A stretch of 64,000 bases of DNA, taken from contig NZ_BBYM01000027.1 of assembly GCF_001570405.1 (NCBI RefSeq), positions 62,001-126,000 on the forward strand, written 5' to 3'. The DNA is from Microtetraspora niveoalba. GTDB taxonomy: Bacteria > Actinomycetota > Actinomycetes > Streptosporangiales > Streptosporangiaceae. Below are positions 25,001-32,213 of this stretch, piece by piece; the stretch's first letter is position 1; the number at the start of each line of letters is the position of its first letter. The translations under genes were made by a program, and so were the position numbers. The notes beneath the pieces are model-generated. The model was not told the origin of the DNA and searched no databases. It saw only the letters and a list, made by a program, of their open reading frames with translations.

Positions 25001-26307
25001 AGCCCCTGGGCGGCGACGGGCAGGCAGGTGAGCGCGACCAGCGCGCCGCTCGCCGCGGCGAGCGGGGGCCGCCACCGGGCCCGGGCCAGGGCGAGGAGCC
25101 CGGCCAGGCCGAGCGCCATGGGCAGCCGGATCAGGGCGTCGAACTTGTGCAGGTTGCGGAACGGCGCGAGCGCGCCGTCGAGCAGGTCGAGCACCGGCGG
25201 GTTGAGCGGCCCGGCGATCGCGCTCGCGTGCCCGGCCACCACGATCGCCACCCCGGCGAGCAGCGAGATCAGGAGGAAGGGACGCTCCGGCAGGTCGCGT
25301 CGCAGCAGGCCGGCCAGCCCGAGGCACGTGATCAGCACCGTGACGACGATCAGCCAGGGGCGCAGCGCGTGCTCGTAGGCCGCCGCCATCCACGGCTCGC
25401 CGTCCACCGACAGGAACGCGAGCCAGCTCGACGTGCCGCGCAGGGTGTTGGTGAGCGAGGTGACCTGGGTCGTGGCGGCGGCGTTCTCGATGTACGGCAG
25501 GAACGAGAAGACGTACCGGCCCATGACCAGCAGCGGGACCAGCCACCAGCAGGAGGCGGCCGCGACCACGCCGAGCCACCAGGCGAGCAGCCGCCGCCGT
25601 CGCGGCCCCGGCCTCCGGGTGAGCAGATAGACGAACGGGACGATCAGCACGGCCAGCTCGGCGGCGGCGTTGACGCCCCCGCAGAACAGGAACGCGACCC
25701 CCGACAGGGCCGCCGCCCGGCGCGGCCCCAGCTCGCCGCGCGCCCCCTTGACCAGCGGCAGCATGACCCACGGCAACACGGCGCTCGGCAGGAACTCCGA
25801 GGAGTTGATGCCGATCAGCGCCTGCGCGTGCGGGGCCAGCGCGTACGCCAGTCCGGCGAGGATCCGCGTGCCGGGCGTGCCGATCCGCAGCGCGCGGGCG
25901 AGCTGCACGGTGCCGAGGAAGGCGGCGCACAGCACGAACGACATCCACAGCCGCTGGACGTTCCACGCGGGCATGTCCAGCGCGAGGAACAGCGCGTAGA
26001 AGGGCCCCATCGGGAACAGGTAGCCGTACGCCTGGTTCTGCAGGTGGCCGAAGTAGGCGTCGTCCCACAGGTGCAGCGCGCGGCCGAGGAACGCGACCGG
26101 GTTGACCGCCATGTCGAGCTTGGTCTCGGCGATGATCTTCTCGGTGGCGGTGTTGAAGGCCACCGCGACGAGGAGCAGGCAGCCGGCGAGCAGCCGCAGC
26201 CGGTGCCGGAAGCGCCCGCTGTACGACTCCGCCTCCGGGACGGGCCCGGGGTGGTTCTCGGGGACTTCCGGGGGTGCCACCTGGCGGATCCAGCCGGCAA
26301 GGGTCAC
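22054..26307 (-). CDS. aftD: AftD-type alpha-(1->3)-arabinofuranosyltransferase
   Basis: 1417 residues, close to mycobacterial AftD (about 1400). The N-terminal DUF3367 membrane domain includes AETKLDMAVNPVAFLGRALHLWDDAYFGHLQNQAYGYLFPMG, with the acidic residues of GT-C enzymes, then about ten helices to residue 470. Two beta-sandwich regions (about 680-800 and 930-1050) look like discoidin/CBM domains, e.g. YAALDGDRRTSWRSTGWKG and SAFDGDPKTVWYAYPFDRRPSLDVRLARAM. Three or four helices close the protein. AftD adds arabinofuranose to cell-wall arabinan from decaprenyl-phospho-arabinose. GTG 26307 overlaps the GT4 stop, and its stop overlaps gene C. With DprE1/DprE2 in the same window the donor pathway is present. 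Specificity for a mycobacterial-type arabinan is not certain. Confidence 0.88.
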   Translation of the reverse strand: MTLAGWIRQVAPPEVPENHPGPVPEAESYSGRFRHRLRLLAGCLLLVAVAFNTATEKIIAETKLDMAVNPVAFLGRALHLWDDAYFGHLQNQAYGYLFPMGPFYALFLALDMPAWNVQRLWMSFVLCAAFLGTVQLARALRIGTPGTRILAGLAYALAPHAQALIGINSSEFLPSAVLPWVMLPLVKGARGELGPRRAAALSGVAFLFCGGVNAAAELAVLIVPFVYLLTRRPGPRRRRLLAWWLGVVAAASCWWLVPLLVMGRYVFSFLPYIENAAATTQVTSLTNTLRGTSSWLAFLSVDGEPWMAAAYEHALRPWLIVVTVLITCLGLAGLLRRDLPERPFLLISLLAGVAIVVAGHASAIAGPLNPPVLDLLDGALAPFRNLHKFDALIRLPMALGLAGLLALARARWRPPLAAASGALVALTCLPVAAQGLAPTGAFAEIPGYWKQATTWLDENAGDGMVLALPGSKRGEYLWGRPLDEPMQPLLTARWATHTIVPWGSAGVTRLLAAVDDRFSSGQGSAGLTATLRRIGVSHLVVRNDLDRRTIGGAWPARVHQAIEDSPGLTQVARFGPGIGIGRNDTASGWLDQPYHAVEIYRVEDPAPRAGTVPVEGALRVGGAPEAVLTLAEQGLLSGDRPVILGDDPGALEIPPSDTIVTDTLRKRGVAVSDLRQAATATLTRDDPDPGSDLTDPAWETFQSTARLFEVVDVRASSSESDVTAMPDSRDPGHQPYAALDGDRRTSWRSTGWKGAVGEWLEVRLPGPTRLQYVTIALEQAPIGPPPSEIEVETDAGTLRQTVRATEDDQRLAVPPGETSRVRVRVTKLAYPPKTTLGSRVGVRELSVPGVTPGRTIVVPEVPGDRSGEAAVSFTRSGDVPACMRGSYVWACAGRLEVLGEDGYGFDRSYVSQGSGDRVVTGQAVLTDRSAIEKLASLPGDPLTVTTTSTFTGHPAALARSAFDGDPKTVWYAYPFDRRPSLDVRLARAMTLSRIKVVFPDSHLGAPPVRVTLRAKDGGVREGWVGRDGWVTFPALRTRELTVEFSAPSSRSLEVVDITIPGVRPLGGLGGFPLRLPCGFGPTLRVNDVPVNTEIVGGTLADVLAGRALTYASCERVNVLPGETRLTASADDPYRIRSAVVRAPEAATGASGGTATVMRAAEEREWTGWERRVRVEADRKSYLVVNENFNEGWHAYAGDRELAAVRLDGWRQAWILPQGTSGTVTMRYEPDAVYRAGLLAGGVLALLVVALALVPARRRGPLGGLVPPSCVPRAVPARWLWPVAAAYGFWTGGVAGLAVLTALFAAGVWFRRVSAAAHARRGVLFHVLRALASPRLGPASFVLAGLSLAVGTYLLGVENAAWGRPLTDLVPQLLCLPLLAGLFGNIPGVPAAVPAPAPPAPPPPVAIGTRDPSLSGVP

Positions 26308-27554
26308 TGAGCTGCTCCGTGGAGGGGGATGCTCTTGGCGAGCTCGGCGGCGATGAGATCCGCCATGCTAGCTCCGGTTTTGCCCCATGTGAACTCCCTT
26401 GCCCAGTTTCGGCAGGCCTCCTGGATCCGGGCACGCCGCTCCGGGTCGGCCAGCTCCTTGAGCGCGTGTTCGACGACGGCGGCCAGGCTGTCGCCCTCGC
26501 GTACGAGCCAGCCCGTCACCCCGTCGTTGACGGAGTCGCGCAGCCCGGCCACGTCGTACGCCACGGTGGGCACACCGAGCGCCGCCGCCTCGATCACCGT
26601 GAGCCCCCAGCCCTCGAACTCCGAGGCCGTCACATTGAGCACCGCCGCCTTGATGACGGCGTTCTTCTCGGGCTCCGCCAGGTATCCGTGCAGGCGCACC
26701 CGGTCGGCCACGCCCCGCTCCTCCGCCCGGTGCGCGAGCCGGTCCAGCTCGGGGCCGCGCCCGACCACGTGCACGGCGAGGCCGGGCCACGCCTCACGCA
26801 GATCGGCGGCGAGGTCCACGACCCGGTCGATCCGCTTGTGGCCGACGAGGCGGCCCACGTACACGACGGCGGGCTCCCCCTCCACCGGCATGTCGGCGAC
26901 GGGCCGGGCGACCGGGCTCCCGTTGGGGATGATCACGATCGGCGCCCGCCAGCGCAGCCGGGCGCGCAGTTCCTCGCGCGACGACTCCGAGACCGTGATC
27001 GTGGTCCTGTTCCGGTACACCAGGCGGGCCACCGGTCCCTCGACGAAGCAGCCGACGCGCGCCAGCCACCGGGGGAAGAACGCGTAGAACTGCCGGTCGT
27101 GGACGTGGTGGACCAGCGACACGACGGCGGTGCGCCGCGCGACGACCAGGGGCGCGAAGAACGGGATGCCGTTCATCGAGTCGACGACCAGGTCGAACCT
27201 GCGCCGCCTGAGCAGCAGCCACAACGGCACCAGCAGGTAGACGAGGTAGCGGTTCCCCATCCGCCGCAGCTCGATGCCGTCCCGCCGCTCGGCCGCCCGC
27301 TGCCCCGGCTCGCGGCTGGTGACGAAGTGGACCAGCGCGCCCTCGCCCACCAGGAAGCGGCTGACCTGCCAGGCGTACTCCTCGGCGCCTCCGGCGACGG
27401 ACTGGAGGGGTTCGCGGAAGTTGAGCACGGCCACCCGCACGCCGCGCAGGGAGGGCTGCGGGGCGCGGGCGGTCCCGAGGAGCTGGGGACGGGCCGCGCC
27501 GAGTCGCCCGGGGGCGAACGGGGCGCCGCTCGCGCCCACATCCGGTACGGCCAC
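26304..27554 (-). CDS. Glycosyltransferase family 4
   Basis: 416 residues with the GT-B two-domain layout. The N-domain starts at VRVAVLNFREPLQSVAGGAEEYAWQ (the glycine loop), and the C-domain holds VVYVGRLVGHKRIDRVVDLA and the nucleotide-sugar E-x7-E motif in EFEGWGLTVIEAAALG. It is a cytoplasmic retaining enzyme that moves a sugar from a nucleotide donor to a lipid or glycan. GTG 27554 is preferred over 27560 because GGAGG then has a 7-nt spacing. It is first of four genes joined by 4-bp overlaps (GT4, aftD, membrane protein C, DUF3068), so it likely works on the same envelope glycan. The first 35 residues are Pro/Ala-rich and look disordered. Confidence 0.9.
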   Translation of the reverse strand: MAVPDVGASGAPFAPGRLGAARPQLLGTARAPQPSLRGVRVAVLNFREPLQSVAGGAEEYAWQVSRFLVGEGALVHFVTSREPGQRAAERRDGIELRRMGNRYLVYLLVPLWLLLRRRRFDLVVDSMNGIPFFAPLVVARRTAVVSLVHHVHDRQFYAFFPRWLARVGCFVEGPVARLVYRNRTTITVSESSREELRARLRWRAPIVIIPNGSPVARPVADMPVEGEPAVVYVGRLVGHKRIDRVVDLAADLREAWPGLAVHVVGRGPELDRLAHRAEERGVADRVRLHGYLAEPEKNAVIKAAVLNVTASEFEGWGLTVIEAAALGVPTVAYDVAGLRDSVNDGVTGWLVREGDSLAAVVEHALKELADPERRARIQEACRNWAREFTWGKTGASMADLIAAELAKSIPLHGAAQ

Positions 27555-27846
27555 GATCACTCCTCCCGTTCCTGGTACGGCTTCCTTGTCCGGTGCCGCC
27601 GCACGCTGCTTCCTGGTACGGCTCCGCTCTGCTTGCCGCCGCGGCGCCGCCGAGCGCTGCTTCCTCGCGCGGCTCCGCCACGCTCTGCGGAGAAAGTCGA
27701 AAAGGCGGGAAATCTACGGGGAAATCTGCGGGGAATTGCGGGACTTTCATGGCCGCCGGAAAAAGGCATGGCGAAACAGAACTCATCGCCCGCCGGAGGC
27801 CGGGAACCGGATGATCCGGTGATCTAGTTCAGCGAGATCGAAAAGA
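27555..27846. other. Intergenic region with short repeats and a 15-bp palindrome
   Basis: No gene is seen in these 292 bp. The part nearest the GT4 gene has imperfect copies of CTGCTTCCTGGTACGGCTCC; near 27710-27745 the element CGGGGAAATCTG recurs with small changes. ACCGGATGATCCGGT (27806-27820) is a perfect palindrome about the central G, just downstream of the DUF2613 stop; it may be a terminator stem or an operator. A promoter for the GT4 operon is expected here but I cannot place it. Confidence 0.45.
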
Positions 27847-27978
27847 TCAGCGAGTGCCGTAGTTGTAGAGCGGCTTGTTCGGAGGCTCTGGCGTCGGCGA
27901 AGCGACGTTGACGACCGCCACCGAGGCGACGCCGGCGAGCACCGCTCCGACCGCCAGAGCGGCCAGCACCTTCAACAT
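27847..27978 (-). CDS. DUF2613-family small membrane protein
   Basis: 43 residues, MLKVLAALAVGAVLAGVA at the start (one membrane helix or uncleaved signal), then SVAVVNVASPTPEPPNKPLY and NYGTR. The Pro-rich tail with a closing Tyr is the pattern of the DUF2613 family. In mycobacteria the family member Rv0236A lies beside aftD (Rv0236c); here the gene is just upstream of the GT4-aftD operon on the same strand, so the pairing is conserved. GAGAGG lies about 5 nt before ATG 27978. A near match to the shared operator is 42 bp upstream. The function is unknown; a small partner of the arabinosyltransferase is a guess. Confidence 0.82.
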   Translation of the reverse strand: MLKVLAALAVGAVLAGVASVAVVNVASPTPEPPNKPLYNYGTR

Positions 27979-28019
27979 CGTGCCTCTCCCTCCCGGATCC
28001 GTACGCAGTGTGCCGAGAG

Positions 28020-28033
28020 TAGAACGTGATACA
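28020..28033. promoter_or_regulatory. KstR-like operator, site 7 (one core mismatch)
   Basis: TAGAACGTGATACA has the left half TAGAAC exactly and one mismatch (GAT for GTT) in the right half. It lies 42 bp before the DUF2613 start. On its own it would be weak; it gains weight from the copies at the other envelope promoters. Confidence 0.35.
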
Positions 28034-28114
28034 GGTCATAAGCCAGAGCGTTAGTCAAACCGTGACAATGCAAGTTACCCTCTGGTACCGGTCAAATTGG
28101 CGGGTAATCGCAGC

Positions 28115-29893
28115 TCACAGCCGCAACAAGAGCAGCTCTCCGGCACGGAGAACCGGCCGCGCGCCCGGAAGCCGAGACAAGAACTCGTTCTCATTAACTT
28201 GCGCGATGAGAACGAATCTCACGCCCTCGCGGGTGAGCGCCGAGGTGAGCGGGCCGTGCCCGTCCCGGATCAGGGCGCCGATCCGGCGCGCCGCCGGAGC
28301 CTCGGGCGCGACCCTGATCGCTCCCCCGGCCCGTCGCTCGACCACGAGCGTGTCGTCCCACAGGACCGGGCGGGCGAACATCTTGACGGCCGGATCGAGG
28401 ATCACCCGCCCGCCGTTCCACGCGAACGCGCGGTGCGCCCCCCACGGCAGCGACACCAGCGCGCCCGGGGCGGGGTCGGCGTTCACGAGGGCCTGGACCC
28501 GGCGCCACTCGTCCGGATAGTCCACCGCCGCAAGCCGCCCGAAGGCGCCCAGGGCGAACGTGGGCAACACCAGCACGGGAACGGCCGCCGCCGCCGGGCC
28601 CACCCGCCCCAGCCGGTCCACCGCGAAGCCGAACCCGAGCGCCTGGCACAACACGAGAGGCGCGATGAAGAGCTGGCCGTCGCGGAACGGGCCGAACCCC
28701 GGCCACCACCCGATCAGCCCCCGGAGCACGCCGGGCGCGAACGCGCCCAGGCAGGCCACCCCCAGGCCGACGACCGCCGCCGCCGCCAATCCACGCCCGA
28801 ACCGCGGCCCATTCACGCGGGCGTCCCGCCGCTCACGCACCCTGGCGATCGCGGTGAACCCGGCGAACCCGATGAACCGGGCGAACCCGGCCAGCGCGAC
28901 CAGGCTGAGGGCCAGACGCACGGCCGCGACGCTCCATGAGCCCTGCCCCGGCACCTCCGCCTCGGCGTTCCAGACGCCGCCGAGGCTGAGCAGGCTGCCC
29001 AGCGTGCCGAACGGGCCGTCCGCCCGCGCCGCGAACGCCTCCACGCCCGCCGGATCGGTCACCGCGTCCGAGCGCAGGGCCGGGACCAGCCACGGCAGGC
29101 TGAGCACCGCGACGACCAGCGCGGTCACCGGCACGCGCGCCCGCGCGACACGTGGCGGCCCGGAAAGGGCCGCCACGGGCAGCACGGTGATCGCGGTGAC
29201 CAGCATGGCCTGGAACCCGCCGACCGCCGCCGGAACGAGCGCCGCCGCCAGCCGTACGGCGTACCACCGGCCGGAGCTCTCACCCCCGGCGGCGCACCCC
29301 GCACCGCCCATGGCCCCGCCCTCGGCGGCGCCGTCCGTGGAGGCGCCCCACCCGGCGGCGCGCCACGTCGTGCCCGCCGCCGCGCGGACCGCCCAGGGCA
29401 GCCCCGCGAACCCCAGGAGCAGCGCCCACTGGCCGAGCAGCAGCCGCTGCGCGAGATAGGCGTTCCACGCGTAGAAGGCCGCCGCCGCGAGCCGCGCCGC
29501 CGTACGCTCTCCCGGCAGCAGGGCCGCCGCCCCCGACGCCGCGAGCACGAAGACGCCGAGCAGCAGCGCCTTCTGCACCATGTCCGCCGGGAGCGCGAGC
29601 GACAGCAGCGCCACGACCTGGTCGCTCGGCACCGCACGCGGGAAACCGCCGGCCCCCAGGGCCGGCCCGAAGGCCGGCGGCGGGTCCGGCACGAACACCA
29701 TGTCGTACCGCAGCACGAACCCCGGCCCCAGCGCGGGCCCGAGCGCGAGCATCCCGAGCAGCAGCCCGAGCGCCGCCGGGGCCAGGCGGGCGAGCCGGCC
29801 GCCGACGCCCGCCCGGCCCGGAGGCCGGGGAGAGAGCGGAGGGACGCCCGCCGGCCGGCGAAGGGACAGGGGGACGAGCCGGGGCAGGGACAA
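28115..29893 (-). CDS. Polytopic membrane protein, unknown (GT-C-like architecture)
   Basis: 592 residues, Ala/Leu/Gly-rich with about twelve membrane helices. After the first helix the loop reads LRYDMVFVPDPPP, then RAVPSDQVVALLSLALPADMVQKALLL, and later AWNAYLAQRLLLGQWALLLGFAGLPWAVRAA. The WN-x-Y and LGQWALL elements resemble loops of membrane glycosyltransferases and YfhO-like proteins, but I do not recognise the family firmly. The start is TTG 29893, 7 bp after the acyl-CoA dehydrogenase stop, so the two are likely cotranscribed; a weak ribosome site makes the start unsure. A long insert (about 170-200) is Gly/Ala-rich. The DUF2613 gene starts 136 bp beyond its end on the same strand. Confidence 0.65.
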   Translation of the reverse strand: MSLPRLVPLSLRRPAGVPPLSPRPPGRAGVGGRLARLAPAALGLLLGMLALGPALGPGFVLRYDMVFVPDPPPAFGPALGAGGFPRAVPSDQVVALLSLALPADMVQKALLLGVFVLAASGAAALLPGERTAARLAAAAFYAWNAYLAQRLLLGQWALLLGFAGLPWAVRAAAGTTWRAAGWGASTDGAAEGGAMGGAGCAAGGESSGRWYAVRLAAALVPAAVGGFQAMLVTAITVLPVAALSGPPRVARARVPVTALVVAVLSLPWLVPALRSDAVTDPAGVEAFAARADGPFGTLGSLLSLGGVWNAEAEVPGQGSWSVAAVRLALSLVALAGFARFIGFAGFTAIARVRERRDARVNGPRFGRGLAAAAVVGLGVACLGAFAPGVLRGLIGWWPGFGPFRDGQLFIAPLVLCQALGFGFAVDRLGRVGPAAAAVPVLVLPTFALGAFGRLAAVDYPDEWRRVQALVNADPAPGALVSLPWGAHRAFAWNGGRVILDPAVKMFARPVLWDDTLVVERRAGGAIRVAPEAPAARRIGALIRDGHGPLTSALTREGVRFVLIAQVNENEFLSRLPGARPVLRAGELLLLRL

Positions 29894-29900
29894 CCGGACG

Positions 29901-32132
29901 TTACCTGCCGGGTTCCGGGTCGCGGGGCAGGCCCAGCATCCGCTCGGCGATGATGTTGAGCTGCACCTCGGTCGTGCCTCCGTAGATCGTCATCGCGCGG
30001 GTGGCGAGGACGGCCCGGTTCCAGTAGCCGGCGTCGCCGAGCTTCCAGTCGGCCGCGGTCACCGCGGCCGCGCCGAGGAGGCCGACCGCCACCTGCGCCA
30101 CGTTCTGGGCGTGCGCGGTGGACAGCAGCTTGCGCACCGACGCGTCCGCGCCGGGCTCGGTCCCGGCGAGCTGCTTGAGCGTGACCCGCAGCGACAGCGC
30201 GTTGATCGAGTGGCTCTCGCAGACGACGCGGGCGAGTTCCTGCCGCTCCACCGGGGTCAGCTCCCGGCCGAGCCTGCGGCACAGCCCGAGCAGGTCGGGC
30301 ACCGACGCGCCGGTACCGCCGGAGCCGGACGACAGCGACACCCGCTCGTTGGACAGCGTGTTGCGGGCGACCTTCCAGCCCTCGTTCACCTCGCCCACGA
30401 CGAGGTCGTCCGGCACGAACACGTCGTCGAGGAAGACCTCGTTGAACAGGTTCTCGCCGGTCATCTCGGTCAGCGGCCGCACGGTCACGCCCGGCGACTT
30501 CATGTCCACGATGAAGTACGTGATGCCCTCGTGCTTGGGCTTGGAGGGGTCCGAGCGGGCGATGCAGATCGCCCATTCGGCGAAGTGCGCGACGGAGGTC
30601 CAGATCTTCTGGCCGTTGAGCCGCCAGCCGCCCTCGACCTTCTCCGCCTTCATCTGGAGCGAGGCGAGGTCGGAGCCCGCGCCCGGCTCGGAGAAGAGCT
30701 GGCACCAGATCATCTCGCCGCTCAGCGTCGGCGGCAGGAAACGCTCCTGCTGCTCCCGCGTGCCGTACGTGACGACGGACGGCACGACCCAGGCGCCGAT
30801 GATCATCTGCGGCGGCTTGACCTTCGCCGCGCGCAGCTCCTGGTGGATCAGCACCTGCTCCAGCGGCGTGGCGTCGCGCCCCCACGGCTTGGCCAGGTGG
30901 GGCAGGACGAGCCCGGCGGCGGCGAGCGCCCGCTTCTGCTCGCTGCCCCGCCCGCCGGGGCCGTCCGGCTCGGTGGACAGCTCCGCGATCCGGGCGATCT
31001 CCTCGCGGAGGGCGGCGCGCAGCGGCTCCGCGTCCTCGGGCAGGTCGATCTCCATCTCGCGGGAGACGCCGTCGAGCGCGAGCGAGGCGACGGTCTCGGC
31101 CCAGTCGGCCGAGGACCCGAGCAGCGCCCGCACGCTCAGCGCGCGCCGATAGTACAGGTGCGCGTCGTGTTCGAACGTGTAGCCGATGCCGCCGAACGTC
31201 TGGATGGCGTCCTTGGCGCACTGCACCGCGGCGTCGGGGGCCGTCACGCCCGCGACGGCGGCGGCGTACGCCAGCTCCTCGCCCGTGGCCCGGGTCGCGT
31301 CCCACACCGTGGCCCTGGCCTGCTCCAGCGCGACCAGCATCCGCGAGATCTTGTGCTTGATGCCCTGGAACTGGCCGATCGGGCGGCCGAACTGCACGCG
31401 CACCTTGGCGTACTCGGCGGCGGCCGAGACGCACCACGAGGCGACGCCCGCCGCGTCGGCGCCGAGGACGATCGCGGCCAGGTTGAGGACGTCCGGACCC
31501 TCCAGCCCGTCGAGGACGCGCTCCTCGGGCACGGCCACTCCATCGACCTCGACCTTGGCCACGCCGCGGGTGAGGTCGAGCGACGGGATCGGGGTGACGG
31601 TCGCCCGCGCGGCGTCCAGCGCCACCCACTCCTCGCCGCGGTCGGTCGAGACCGGCAGCACCAGCACGTCGGCGAGGGTCGCGCCGAGCACGGGCTCGGC
31701 GACGCCGCTGATCGTCAGCACACCGCCTTCGCGTACGCCGGAGATCGCGCCGGTCAGCGCGACCGCCCCGACCAGCGTGCCGTCGGCGAGGCCGGGCAGC
31801 AGCTCCGCGTGGGCCTTGCCGTCGGCCTTCAGGATCGCCGCGCCGGCGAGCACCGTCGAGGCGATGGGGCCGGGGGCCACCCGCTCCGACAACGCCTCGA
31901 TCGCCACCGCCGCCTCCAGCAGGCCGTACCCGGACCCGCCGTGCTCCTCGGGGATGTGCAGCCCGAGCAGTCCCTGCTCCGCCAGGCCGGACCAGAAGGG
32001 AGGACGCTCCTCGACTCCGCCGCCGGCGGCCGCCACCGCACCCCGCACCACGTCGGCGGGGACGGCGCGCTCGGCCCATCGGGTGACCGACTCGCGCAGC
32101 GCCTCGTGTTCCTCGCTCAGACCGATCGCCAT
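29901..32132 (-). CDS. Fused two-domain acyl-CoA dehydrogenase (FadE34-like)
   Basis: 743 residues made of two acyl-CoA dehydrogenase domains. The N-terminal half (about 1-365) ends in the family helix QTFGGIGYTFEHDAHLYYRRA; the C-terminal half (about 400-743) has QLFSEPGAGSDLASLQ, NGQKIWTS, and the final helix AMTIYGGTTEVQLNIIAERMLG. Single-chain fusions of this kind include FadE34 (ChsE3) of actinobacteria, which dehydrogenates steroid side-chain CoA esters; other bulky CoA esters are possible. ATG 32132 is preferred: GGAGGG lies about 7 nt upstream and the family starts there, whereas ATG 32180 lies inside a palindrome. A TetR-type operator upstream suggests acyl-CoA-responsive control. 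Confidence 0.88.
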   Translation of the reverse strand: MAIGLSEEHEALRESVTRWAERAVPADVVRGAVAAAGGGVEERPPFWSGLAEQGLLGLHIPEEHGGSGYGLLEAAVAIEALSERVAPGPIASTVLAGAAILKADGKAHAELLPGLADGTLVGAVALTGAISGVREGGVLTISGVAEPVLGATLADVLVLPVSTDRGEEWVALDAARATVTPIPSLDLTRGVAKVEVDGVAVPEERVLDGLEGPDVLNLAAIVLGADAAGVASWCVSAAAEYAKVRVQFGRPIGQFQGIKHKISRMLVALEQARATVWDATRATGEELAYAAAVAGVTAPDAAVQCAKDAIQTFGGIGYTFEHDAHLYYRRALSVRALLGSSADWAETVASLALDGVSREMEIDLPEDAEPLRAALREEIARIAELSTEPDGPGGRGSEQKRALAAAGLVLPHLAKPWGRDATPLEQVLIHQELRAAKVKPPQMIIGAWVVPSVVTYGTREQQERFLPPTLSGEMIWCQLFSEPGAGSDLASLQMKAEKVEGGWRLNGQKIWTSVAHFAEWAICIARSDPSKPKHEGITYFIVDMKSPGVTVRPLTEMTGENLFNEVFLDDVFVPDDLVVGEVNEGWKVARNTLSNERVSLSSGSGGTGASVPDLLGLCRRLGRELTPVERQELARVVCESHSINALSLRVTLKQLAGTEPGADASVRKLLSTAHAQNVAQVAVGLLGAAAVTAADWKLGDAGYWNRAVLATRAMTIYGGTTEVQLNIIAERMLGLPRDPEPGR

Positions 32133-32170
32133 CTGACCCTCCACGCTCGAACCCGCGTACCGTGAATTTC

Positions 32171-32187
32171 CCAGAATCATATTCTGG
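32171..32187. promoter_or_regulatory. Perfect 17-bp palindrome, probable operator of the dehydrogenase gene
   Basis: CCAGAAT-CAT-ATTCTGG is a perfect inverted repeat 39 bp before the dehydrogenase start and 134 bp or less from no other gene start. The length and place suit a TetR-family repressor. Its half-site differs from the AACnnGTT elements. Confidence 0.55.
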
Positions 32188-32213
32188 AAGGTTGTTCTCC
32201 GGCTATATCCCGG

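Noticed and set aside
27824-28039. 71-residue Arg-rich frame over the DUF2613 gene
   Set aside because: The overlapping 43-residue frame has a signal-like helix, a ribosome site and the DUF2613 pattern.
32133-32180. Upstream ATG (32180) as start of the fused dehydrogenase
   Set aside because: It lies in the centre of a perfect palindrome, has no ribosome site, and the extra 16 residues do not look like the family.
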